Source of the DNA: Verrucomicrobiales bacterium
GTDB lineage: Bacteria; Verrucomicrobiota; Verrucomicrobiia; Verrucomicrobiales; Akkermansiaceae
DNA length: 5,167 nt
Reading direction: 5' to 3'
Assembly: GCA_002729295.1 (NCBI GenBank)
Contig: PBTU01000033.1
Span: 48,435-53,601 of the forward strand
Shown: piece after piece, positions 1-5,167 of the stretch
How positions within the stretch are numbered: position 1 is the first letter of the stretch
Layout: every line of letters begins with the position of its first letter
Made by a program: the position numbers and the translations under genes
Notes under the pieces: model-generated
The model's input: only the letters and a program-made list of their open reading frames with translations
The model's database searches: none
Told to the model about the DNA's origin: nothing

Positions 1-1
1 A

Positions 2-2092
2 TTACTTCTTCTTAGCCTCATCACGCTCCTTGACGTCAGTAATCACATCATCGGCGATATTTTTGGGACATGCATTGTAGTGTTCGAATTCCATGGAGAA
101 CTGACCACGACCGGAAGTCATGGTGCGAAGATCACCAATGTAACCGAACATCTCAGAAAGTGGGGCCTGGGCTTTGATGCGAATACCACCAGAAGCAGTG
201 TCCTGACTCTGAATCATACCACGACGACGGTTGAGGTCACCAATCACATCACCGACATGATCTTCAGGGGTGAAAACGTCGAGCTTCATGATCGGTTCCA
301 GAATCTGAGCACCGGCCTTGGGCACAGACTGGCGGTAGGCCGCTCTCGCAGCAATTTCAAAAGCAACGGCCGAGGAGTCAACCGCGTGGAATCCACCATC
401 GGTGAGAGCGACTTTAAAGTCTAAGCAAGGATAGCCGGCAAGAACACCTTTTTCGAGGGACTTCTTGAAGCCTTTCTCAACTGCGGACCAGTATTCCTTG
501 GGAACATTACCACCGACAACGGTAGACTCGAACTGGAAGCCTTCACCCGGCTCGAGCGGAGTGAGAGTGTAGTCAATTTTAGCGAACTGACCTGAGCCAC
601 CAGACTGTTTCTTGTGTGTGTAGCTATCGGAAATCTCCTTGGTGATAGTCTCACGGTAAGCCACCTGTGGGGCGCCGACATTCACCTCAACCTTGTGAGT
701 CCGCTTCAGGATATCGACTTTAATATCGAGGTGAAGCTCACCCATTCCCTTAAGAATGGTCTCACCGGAATCAAGATCGGTTTCAACGCGGAAAGAGGGG
801 TCTTCCTGAATCATCTTGCCCAGAGCATTACCGAGCTTTTCGGCGTTCGCCTTATCAATCGGCGCAACGGCGAGCGAGATCACGGGATCCGGGAATACCA
901 TTGGTTCGAGAGTGGCAGGCTTATCCTTGGAACAAAGAGTGTGGCCGGTCTGGACATTCTTAAGCCCCACCAGGGCGATAATGTCACCCGCTTGGGCGCT
1001 ATCGAGTTCGGTACGGTCATCAGCGTGCATTTCAACGATGCGTCCAACACGCTCGGTTTTCCCAGTAAAGGTATTTAAAATGGTGTCACCTTTCTTGAGT
1101 GTTCCGGAATAAATACGAGTAAAGGTCAAGGCGCCGAACTGGTCATCCATGATCTTAAATGCAAGCGAACGCAGAGGACCATTGGCATCAACTGTTGCGA
1201 ACTCACCGGTCAATTCGCCTTCATCGTCAAACTCAGGCTCGGGTTCAACTTCAAGTGGTGATGGAAGGTAATCCACAACGGCGTTGAGCACGTTTTGGAC
1301 TCCTTTGTTCTTAAAGGCCGAACCACAGAAGGCCGGGAAGAAATCAAGCGCGATCGTGCCCTTTCGGATACACTTCTTAATCGTGGCAATGTCCGGGACA
1401 TTTCCTTCGAGATAAGCTTCCATGACGTCGTCGTCCTGCTCAACAGCAGTCTCGATGAGTTCCTCATGATATTTCTGAGCCTTTTCCTTGAGATCATCGG
1501 GGATTTCAGTGACTTCGTAGTTCTCAGGCTGACCGGAGTCGTCCCAGACATACGCCTTCATTTCGAGAACGTCGACAACACCCACAAAGGAATCCTCGAA
1601 TCCAATTGGAATAGTCATGACAAGTGGCACGGCACCGAGGACATCCTTGGTCTGCTGGACCACGCGGTAGAAATCAGCTCCGATACGGTCCAACTTGTTG
1701 ACGAAAATAATACGAGCAACCTCGGAGTCGTTGGCGTAACGCCAGTTGGTCTCGGACTGGGGCTCAACGCCACCGGATCCACAGAAAACACCGACACCCC
1801 CGTCGAGAACCTTCAAGGAACGATATACCTCAATCGTGAAGTCAACGTGTCCCGGAGTATCGATAATGTTCAGGCGATGGTCATCCCAGAAACAAGTGGT
1901 GGCAGCAGACTGAATAGTGATTCCGCGTTCTGCCTCCTGCTCCATGAAGTCAGTTGTGGACTCACCATCGTGAACCTCACCTGTTTTGTGGATCTTTCCG
2001 GTGAGCTTAAGAATGCGCTCTGTCGTCGTGGTTTTTCCTGCATCCACGTGCGCGAAGATGCCGATATTACGGTATTTGCTGAGGTCTGTCAT
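2..2092 (-). CDS. fusA: Translation elongation factor G, EF-G 2 (fusB/fusA2-like) type
   Basis: This is a GTPase that moves tRNAs and mRNA through the ribosome after peptide-bond formation; it acts in the cytoplasm. From the chosen ATG the protein is 696 residues, a normal full EF-G length. Visible GTPase motifs are G1 AHVDAGKTT (14-22), G2 RGITI (56-60), G3 DTPGH (78-82), G4 NKLD (132-135) and G5-like GSAFKNKG (257-264). Domains II-V follow, with KGMGELHLDI near 448-457, the domain IV tip loop GGFHAVDSS (566-574, keeping the decoding-site His569) and EPIMKLDVFTPEDHVGDV near 599-616. The stretch CGSGGVEPQSETNWRYA (104-120) differs from housekeeping EF-G (typically GVAGVEPQSETVWRQA) and matches, from memory, the second EF-G of Vibrio-like bacteria. 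A GTG at 2134 would add 14 unlike residues; MTDLSKYRNIGIF is the family-like start. No good Shine-Dalgarno precedes it. It lies 87 bp downstream of rsmA on the same strand. The family is certain; the paralogue class is an inference. Confidence 0.96.
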   Translation of the reverse strand: MTDLSKYRNIGIFAHVDAGKTTTTERILKLTGKIHKTGEVHDGESTTDFMEQEAERGITIQSAATTCFWDDHRLNIIDTPGHVDFTIEVYRSLKVLDGGVGVFCGSGGVEPQSETNWRYANDSEVARIIFVNKLDRIGADFYRVVQQTKDVLGAVPLVMTIPIGFEDSFVGVVDVLEMKAYVWDDSGQPENYEVTEIPDDLKEKAQKYHEELIETAVEQDDDVMEAYLEGNVPDIATIKKCIRKGTIALDFFPAFCGSAFKNKGVQNVLNAVVDYLPSPLEVEPEPEFDDEGELTGEFATVDANGPLRSLAFKIMDDQFGALTFTRIYSGTLKKGDTILNTFTGKTERVGRIVEMHADDRTELDSAQAGDIIALVGLKNVQTGHTLCSKDKPATLEPMVFPDPVISLAVAPIDKANAEKLGNALGKMIQEDPSFRVETDLDSGETILKGMGELHLDIKVDILKRTHKVEVNVGAPQVAYRETITKEISDSYTHKKQSGGSGQFAKIDYTLTPLEPGEGFQFESTVVGGNVPKEYWSAVEKGFKKSLEKGVLAGYPCLDFKVALTDGGFHAVDSSAVAFEIAARAAYRQSVPKAGAQILEPIMKLDVFTPEDHVGDVIGDLNRRRGMIQSQDTASGGIRIKAQAPLSEMFGYIGDLRTMTSGRGQFSMEFEHYNACPKNIADDVITDVKERDEAKKK

Positions 2093-2115
2093 GGTAACTG
2101 TCTCGGGAGGCGCGC

Positions 2116-2145
2116 GTGATAAGCGCCAGAGCACCCTTTTGTCGA
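2116..2145 (-). promoter_or_regulatory. Possible sigma70-type promoter for the EF-G gene
   Basis: Read on the minus strand, the 87-bp gap between rsmA and the EF-G gene contains TCGACA (2140-2145, five of six matches to TTGACA), an 18-nt spacer and TATCAC (2116-2121, four of six matches to TATAAT). Transcription would begin near 2109, leaving a short leader of roughly 17 nt before the ATG at 2092. No stem-loop plus T-run terminator follows rsmA in the gap, so read-through from rsmA is also possible. This is consensus matching by eye and could be chance. Confidence 0.28.
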
Positions 2146-2179
2146 GTCCGGAGCGATACTTTTTCGGGTTCTTTTCAGC

Positions 2180-3565
2180 CTAGGATTCGCCAAAACGCCC
2201 AGGGTTAGCCTCTTTCCAAAGCCCCCAGCAGGCGAGAAAACCTGGAGCAAAGTCCTCGGACATCGCTCCCACCCATTGCTCAATCTGCTCCATACTAAAC
2301 CACTGACCGTATTCAATCTCGACGCAGGGAAAGCGAATCTTACCATTTACAAGCGTTGCGTAGAGGCGAACATGCTCCCATCCGGTGCTGGCGTGAGCCC
2401 CCAATTGGCCAATCTCCCGCATATCGTGATCAGCGAGGCCCAGTTCCTCCTCCAACTCCCGGGCAGCACAGGCATCGTATTCCTCGCCAGCATCGACATG
2501 CCCCGCGGCACTGGAATCCCACAATCCAGGACACTTGTCCTTCAGACGGGACCGCTTTTGAAGAAAGATCTCTCCATGTTTGTTGAGGGCAAAAATATGC
2601 ACCGCGCGATGCAATAAGTCATCACGATGAATGACATCACGACGCTCGCTACCGACCACCTGATCATTCTCATCGACAACCGCGAGCATTTCACCAGCGC
2701 CCTGCCCTTCTTCCTTCTCAAAATAGGGATCCGCCAATCGAGTCAAGGCTACCCACTCGTCCAAACTGAGCTCCTCCGCTCTTGCCGTTGGGCTCAAATC
2801 CAGTTTCTCACAAGCCTCTTCCCAATTAGTTCCATCCGGCAGATTCTTCCTAAGCTGCTTCCGCCGCTGTGCAAACCCCCTCCTCACCAACTCATCAAAC
2901 AAACGACGATCATGCACCGGCAATTCGGCCTGACGGGGCTCGAGTGTCATCACCGTGGAATCGATCAAGGGCTGTGGATAAAAACAACTCGGCGGTACCA
3001 CCTTAACCCGCTCGCCTTGCCATTCGCACTGCATCCGTAAAGTCAGAACTCCATAGTCCTTGCTCTTCGGTCCCGCTAAAATTCGGTCGATCATTTCCTT
3101 CTGTAACATCAGCACCGCCTTCACGAATGGTGATGGGCCCTTCAAGAAATTCCGCAAAATAGCACCGCCCGCCGAATATGGCAGATTCCCCAATAACTTC
3201 ACCCGCTTGTGCGCAAAGAATCGTCGCGTATCAATTCGCACCGCGTCTTGGCATACTACTTCCACCTCGGCATGATCAGAAAAACGCTTTGTTAAATATT
3301 CCGCCAGCCGTTTATCGAACTCCACTAGGATAATTTGGCCAACCTTGCCGACCAAGTGCTCCGTCAATGCGCCGGTTCCTGGCCCCACTTCCACCACAGT
3401 GTCATCCTGCTTTGGGTCGAGTTGATTGACGATCCATTCGGCGGTATTTTGGTCAACGAGGAAGTTCTGCCCCAATCTGCGCGAGGGAATCACCCCCACG
3501 CTTGTCAGGACCTCTTTAAGTTCGGTAGCCGTCACACCTGTTCTTTCAATTGCCCGAGGCAACAT
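2180..3565 (-). CDS. rsmA: RsmA (KsgA) 16S rRNA dimethyladenosine transferase fused to a C-terminal Nudix hydrolase domain
   Basis: The N-terminal ~282 residues are a complete RsmA/KsgA, which uses S-adenosylmethionine to dimethylate two adjacent adenines (A1518/A1519 in E. coli) in the 3' hairpin of 16S rRNA during small-subunit assembly. Visible motifs are LGQNFL (31-36), the SAM loop VEVGPGTGALT (58-68), the catalytic NLPY (127-130), and FAQRRKQLRKNL (231-242). A short acidic linker (about 281-292, EKEEGQGAGEM) leads without a stop into a ~169-residue domain with a perfect Nudix box at 355-377 (Gx5Ex7REUxEExGU: G355, E361, R369, E370, E373, E374, G376). This domain hydrolyses a nucleoside-diphosphate-linked or related substrate that I cannot name. 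It resembles the YfcD/IPP-isomerase-like group but lacks the isomerase active-site NTCCSHP segment (here LWDSSAAGHV), so isomerase activity is unlikely. RsmA alone is normally about 270 residues, so 461 is a real extension. Start: ATG 3565, with an in-frame TAG at 3572-3574; GTG 3535, just before TATELKEVL, also fits family N-termini. It diverges from pgsA. The stop is TAG. Confidence 0.94.
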   Translation of the reverse strand: MLPRAIERTGVTATELKEVLTSVGVIPSRRLGQNFLVDQNTAEWIVNQLDPKQDDTVVEVGPGTGALTEHLVGKVGQIILVEFDKRLAEYLTKRFSDHAEVEVVCQDAVRIDTRRFFAHKRVKLLGNLPYSAGGAILRNFLKGPSPFVKAVLMLQKEMIDRILAGPKSKDYGVLTLRMQCEWQGERVKVVPPSCFYPQPLIDSTVMTLEPRQAELPVHDRRLFDELVRRGFAQRRKQLRKNLPDGTNWEEACEKLDLSPTARAEELSLDEWVALTRLADPYFEKEEGQGAGEMLAVVDENDQVVGSERRDVIHRDDLLHRAVHIFALNKHGEIFLQKRSRLKDKCPGLWDSSAAGHVDAGEEYDACAARELEEELGLADHDMREIGQLGAHASTGWEHVRLYATLVNGKIRFPCVEIEYGQWFSMEQIEQWVGAMSEDFAPGFLACWGLWKEANPGRFGES

Positions 3566-3578
3566 TGTCCACTAAATT
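3550..3578 (+). promoter_or_regulatory. Possible promoter for pgsA overlapping the rsmA start codon
   Basis: TTGCCC (3550-3555, four of six to the -35 consensus), a 17-nt spacer and TAAATT (3573-3578, four of six to the -10 consensus) face pgsA. Transcription would start near 3584-3586, only a few bases before the pgsA ATG at 3590, giving an almost leaderless mRNA. That agrees with the absence of a Shine-Dalgarno sequence there. The -35 and spacer lie over the first codons of rsmA, so the two genes would compete for this DNA. This is a weak match found by eye. Confidence 0.25.
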
Positions 3579-3584
3579 CCCTCC
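3579..3584 (-). promoter_or_regulatory. Shine-Dalgarno-like GGAGGG upstream of rsmA, with long spacing
   Basis: On the minus strand GGAGGG lies 13 nt before the ATG at 3565, farther than the usual 5-9 nt. An in-frame TAG (3572-3574) between it and the ATG rules out an earlier in-frame start, so the site either works at long spacing or is incidental. It is the only strong purine-rich ribosome-binding match at any gene start in the window. It lies within the 24-bp gap to the divergent pgsA start. Confidence 0.35.
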
Positions 3585-3589
3585 ACGTT

Positions 3590-4171
3590 ATGACTCCTGC
3601 CACCGCAGTCACCCTCTTTCGGCTCATTCTTGTGCCGGTATTTGCGTGGCTTGCCATCGAATACGGTAAAACCGTCGAAGAAGGCAAGCCCCGCGAGGAA
3701 CTTCGCTGGCTTGCAGTCATCACCTACATCACAGCTGCTGCTTCCGATAGTGTCGATGGCTGGGTAGCCCGACGCTACGATCAAAAGTCGCTCACAGGCG
3801 CGATTCTCGACCCGCTCACCGACAAAGCGCTTCTGCTGACAGGAATCATCACCCTCAGCCTCGTCGAATGGGGACAGGATTGGAATCTGCCCCTATGGTT
3901 CGTTATCCTCGTCATCCTTCGGGACGTCGAAATCCTTGGGGGGATCATCATCCTCTATTCCATCAACGGCAGGGTTCCCATCAAGCCCCACTGGACCGGC
4001 AAAGTCTGCACTGTCACTCAAATGATCGCTCTCGGCTGGGTGATGCTCAAGCTCCCCGGCATCTCTCCAGTCTACCCCACCATTCTTGCGACCATTTTCA
4101 CGGTATGGTCCGGATACCTCTATTACGTGATAGGCTACCACCAATTACCAAAGAATGCCGCAAGGGCTTGA
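3590..4171 (+). CDS. pgsA: CDP-alcohol phosphatidyltransferase, probably CDP-diacylglycerol-glycerol-3-phosphate 3-phosphatidyltransferase (PgsA)
   Basis: This inner-membrane enzyme most likely transfers a phosphatidyl group from CDP-diacylglycerol to glycerol 3-phosphate, giving phosphatidylglycerol phosphate and CMP, the committed step to phosphatidylglycerol. The 193-residue protein carries the exact family signature D53xxD56-G57xxA60R61-x8-G70xxxD74xxxD78, which binds the catalytic metal ions and CDP. About six hydrophobic segments are visible: roughly 6-24, 40-52, 80-95, 101-123, 143-156 and 161-182. The N-terminus MTPATAVTLFRLILVPVF is typical of PgsA, and 180-200 residues is the usual length. 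The frame stays open upstream to about 3335, but that part is only the opposite-strand image of rsmA, so ATG 3590 is the start. No Shine-Dalgarno precedes it. It starts 24 bp from the divergent rsmA and is followed closely by an ABC ATPase on the same strand. The family is certain; a related activity such as cardiolipin synthase of the same fold cannot be excluded from sequence alone. Confidence 0.9.
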   Translation: MTPATAVTLFRLILVPVFAWLAIEYGKTVEEGKPREELRWLAVITYITAAASDSVDGWVARRYDQKSLTGAILDPLTDKALLLTGIITLSLVEWGQDWNLPLWFVILVILRDVEILGGIIILYSINGRVPIKPHWTGKVCTVTQMIALGWVMLKLPGISPVYPTILATIFTVWSGYLYYVIGYHQLPKNAARA

Positions 4172-4201
4172 AATCCTGAATTGTTGCGTCACTCTGTGGC
4201 C

Positions 4202-5008
4202 GTGCCTTTCCTTGAGCTCCAAGATTTAAAAACCCACTTCCCCGATTTGGGCGGAGGCTTGCTCTCAAAAAGTATTGGGACAATCAAGGCCGTCGACGGA
4301 GTCAGTCTTTCTATCGAGCAAGGCGAAATTCTTGGACTGGTCGGAGAATCCGGCTGCGGAAAATCCACGCTCTCACGCACCGTGATGCAACTTCAGCCAG
4401 CTACGGGCGGTAAGGTCACTCTGGCAGGAGAAGAGCTCACCGCTCTACAAAAGAGCGAGGTCAGACAGCGACGCCTAGATTTTCAAATGATCTTCCAGGA
4501 TCCCTACGCGTCGCTCAATCCTCGCATGACGGTTTTTTCAACATTGGCGGAAGCAATTTGCCAACGTCACCCAGAACTCAAGAGACAACGCGATGTTCTC
4601 GCTGAAAAAGTCGTCGATCTCATGGCCACTGTGGGTCTCGACTCGCGACACATACGCAAGTATCCGCACGAGTTTTCCGGCGGGCAACGTCAGCGCATAG
4701 CGATCGCCCGCGCCCTTGCTCCGGAGCCCAAGCTCATCATCGCCGATGAACCAGTCTCTGCTCTGGATGTTTCCATTCAGTCGCAGATTCTCAATCTCCT
4801 TTTAGATCTTCGGGACCGGCTCAACCTCACCATGATATTCATCTCCCACGACCTCTCGGTCGTTCGCTATATTGCCAACAACATTGCCGTGATGTATCAG
4901 GGAAAGATCGTGGAATATGGCGAGGCAAACGAAGTCTTCCATAACCCCAAAGATCCCTACACTAGGAATCTCCTGTCTGCGATCCCCCTCATCAAATCTT
5001 CTTCCTAA
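4202..5008 (+). CDS. ABC transporter ATP-binding protein, oligopeptide/dipeptide (OppF/DppF) type
   Basis: This is the cytoplasmic ATPase subunit of an Opp/Dpp-type importer, which couples ATP hydrolysis to uptake of peptides or similar small solutes (nickel and glycosides are other options in this group). Numbering from GTG 4202 (268 residues), visible motifs are Walker A GESGCGKST (48-56), Q-loop Q99 within FQMIFQDPYASLNPR, ABC signature FSGGQRQR (158-165), Walker B LIIADEP (178-184), D-loop SALD (186-189) and switch His216 in ISHDLS. The C-terminus has the Opp/Dpp-type tail VEYGEANEVF...DPYTRNLLSAIP (237-262) and then stops. Full OppF/DppF proteins are usually about 320 residues, with more C-terminal sequence. 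All catalytic residues are present. The start is uncertain: TTG 4181, TTG 4184, GTG 4196 and GTG 4202 are in frame and none has a convincing ribosome-binding site. GTG 4202 gives the family-like start MPFLELQDLKTHFP. It follows pgsA by about 30 bp (9 bp if TTG 4181 is used), so co-transcription is likely. No permease, binding protein or OppD partner is adjacent in the window. Confidence 0.92.
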   Translation: MPFLELQDLKTHFPDLGGGLLSKSIGTIKAVDGVSLSIEQGEILGLVGESGCGKSTLSRTVMQLQPATGGKVTLAGEELTALQKSEVRQRRLDFQMIFQDPYASLNPRMTVFSTLAEAICQRHPELKRQRDVLAEKVVDLMATVGLDSRHIRKYPHEFSGGQRQRIAIARALAPEPKLIIADEPVSALDVSIQSQILNLLLDLRDRLNLTMIFISHDLSVVRYIANNIAVMYQGKIVEYGEANEVFHNPKDPYTRNLLSAIPLIKSSS

Positions 5009-5010
5009 CC

Positions 5011-5167
5011 ATGGAAGCTTCAGCCTATAAATTCAACCACTTCATCGGGCTGATCATCTTCTTTACCTCAATTGGGGCCTCTCTGGCTTTCCACACCAAG
5101 TAGCCACCCTCTTTCTGCTTCCCGGCGATTACCCACGGATTCGGCTTTCTCCTTATCCTCATCAGTG
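5011..5167 (+). pseudogene. Small membrane protein gene, interrupted by an in-frame TAG and cut by the window edge
   Basis: ATG 5011, two bases after the ATPase stop, opens a frame beginning MEASAYKFNHFIGLIIFF and running into one hydrophobic segment (about residues 11-27). It ends at TAG 5101-5103 after 30 residues. The same frame then stays open for 21 more codons to the window end and reads ITHGFGFLLILIS (5128-5166), which looks like the start of a second membrane helix. That pattern suggests a small two- or three-helix membrane protein whose frame is broken by one stop codon. Alternatively, the bases just after the TAG read ATLFLLPG in another frame (from 5104 minus one base), so a pair of compensating small frameshifts is also possible. 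TAG is a normal stop here (rsmA ends with it), so reassignment is unlikely. No function can be assigned. It could instead be a genuine 30-residue peptide or no gene at all. Confidence 0.4.

Noticed and set aside
1295..2119. A 274-codon open frame on the plus strand, antisense to the EF-G gene
   Set aside because: It lies wholly opposite a certain EF-G gene and has no recognisable domain; it is explained by codon bias of the true gene. The same holds for shorter antisense frames at 80-424 and 614-1078.
2110..2128. Short inverted repeat (GGCGC ... GCGCC) in the EF-G leader, considered as a terminator or regulatory hairpin
   Set aside because: Only five base pairs with a nine-base loop and no T-run, so it does not stand out from chance in GC-rich sequence.
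2093..2134. GTG 2134 as the start of EF-G, adding 14 residues
   Set aside because: The extra residues are unlike EF-G N-termini, and MTDLSKYRNIGIF is the family start. The extension would also cover the best promoter candidate.
2180..2700. Nudix domain as a type 1 isopentenyl-diphosphate isomerase
   Set aside because: The isomerase active-site cysteine segment (NTCCSHP) is replaced by SSAAGHV, and a canonical Nudix hydrolase box is present.
2627..3040. Plus-strand open frames over the rsmA-Nudix gene (also 2276-2617 and 2356-2586)
   Set aside because: They overlap a gene with clear motifs throughout and show no domain of their own.
3335..3589. An 85-codon N-terminal extension of the pgsA frame
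   Set aside because: It is the opposite-strand image of the rsmA N-terminus (SAM-binding region), and PgsA proteins begin at the hydrophobic segment following ATG 3590.
5101..5103. TAG recoding (for example pyrrolysine or read-through) in the small membrane frame
   Set aside because: rsmA ends with TAG as a normal stop, and no recoding element is visible after the codon. Mutation or sequence error is simpler, though read-through is not excluded.

Overview
The window holds four well-supported bacterial protein genes and the start of a fifth, packed with almost no spare DNA. It reads as an ordinary chromosomal region rather than a mobile or defence island. Two genes lie on the minus strand: a translation elongation factor G of the 'EF-G 2' type (2-2092) and, upstream of it, rsmA/ksgA fused in frame to a Nudix hydrolase domain (2180-3565). 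Two lie on the plus strand, diverging from rsmA: a CDP-alcohol phosphatidyltransferase, probably pgsA (3590-4171), and an OppF/DppF-type ABC transporter ATPase (about 4202-5008). The plus-strand run ends in a short reading frame for a small membrane protein (from 5011), which meets an in-frame TAG at 5101 and then continues open to the window edge.

Organism: a bacterium of medium GC. The gene set (EF-G 2 paralogue, RsmA-Nudix fusion, PgsA, lone OppF ATPase, small two-helix membrane protein) fits a marine Gram-negative lineage. Verrucomicrobiota is my best guess, at low confidence and from remembered family resemblance only. The EF-G itself most resembles the second EF-G (fusB/fusA2) of Vibrio-like gammaproteobacteria. 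Recognisable Shine-Dalgarno sequences are scarce: only rsmA has a purine-rich GGAGGG, and it sits unusually far from the ATG.

How the genes work together: EF-G (ribosome translocation) and RsmA (dimethylation of the 16S rRNA 3' helix during small-subunit maturation) form a translation-related minus-strand pair separated by 87 bp, where a weak promoter can be drawn for EF-G. PgsA makes phosphatidylglycerol phosphate in the inner membrane, and the ABC ATPase would power an Opp/Dpp-type importer whose other subunits are not in view. The rsmA and pgsA start codons are separated by only 24 bp, so their control signals must overlap each other and the coding sequences.

Most worth a second look: the RsmA-Nudix fusion, the interrupted small membrane gene at the right edge, the compact divergent start region, and the lone short OppF-like ATPase. 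I see no clearly undescribed system, CRISPR array, tRNA, rRNA, insertion sequence or phage signature. No stretch over 300 bases lacks a gene.
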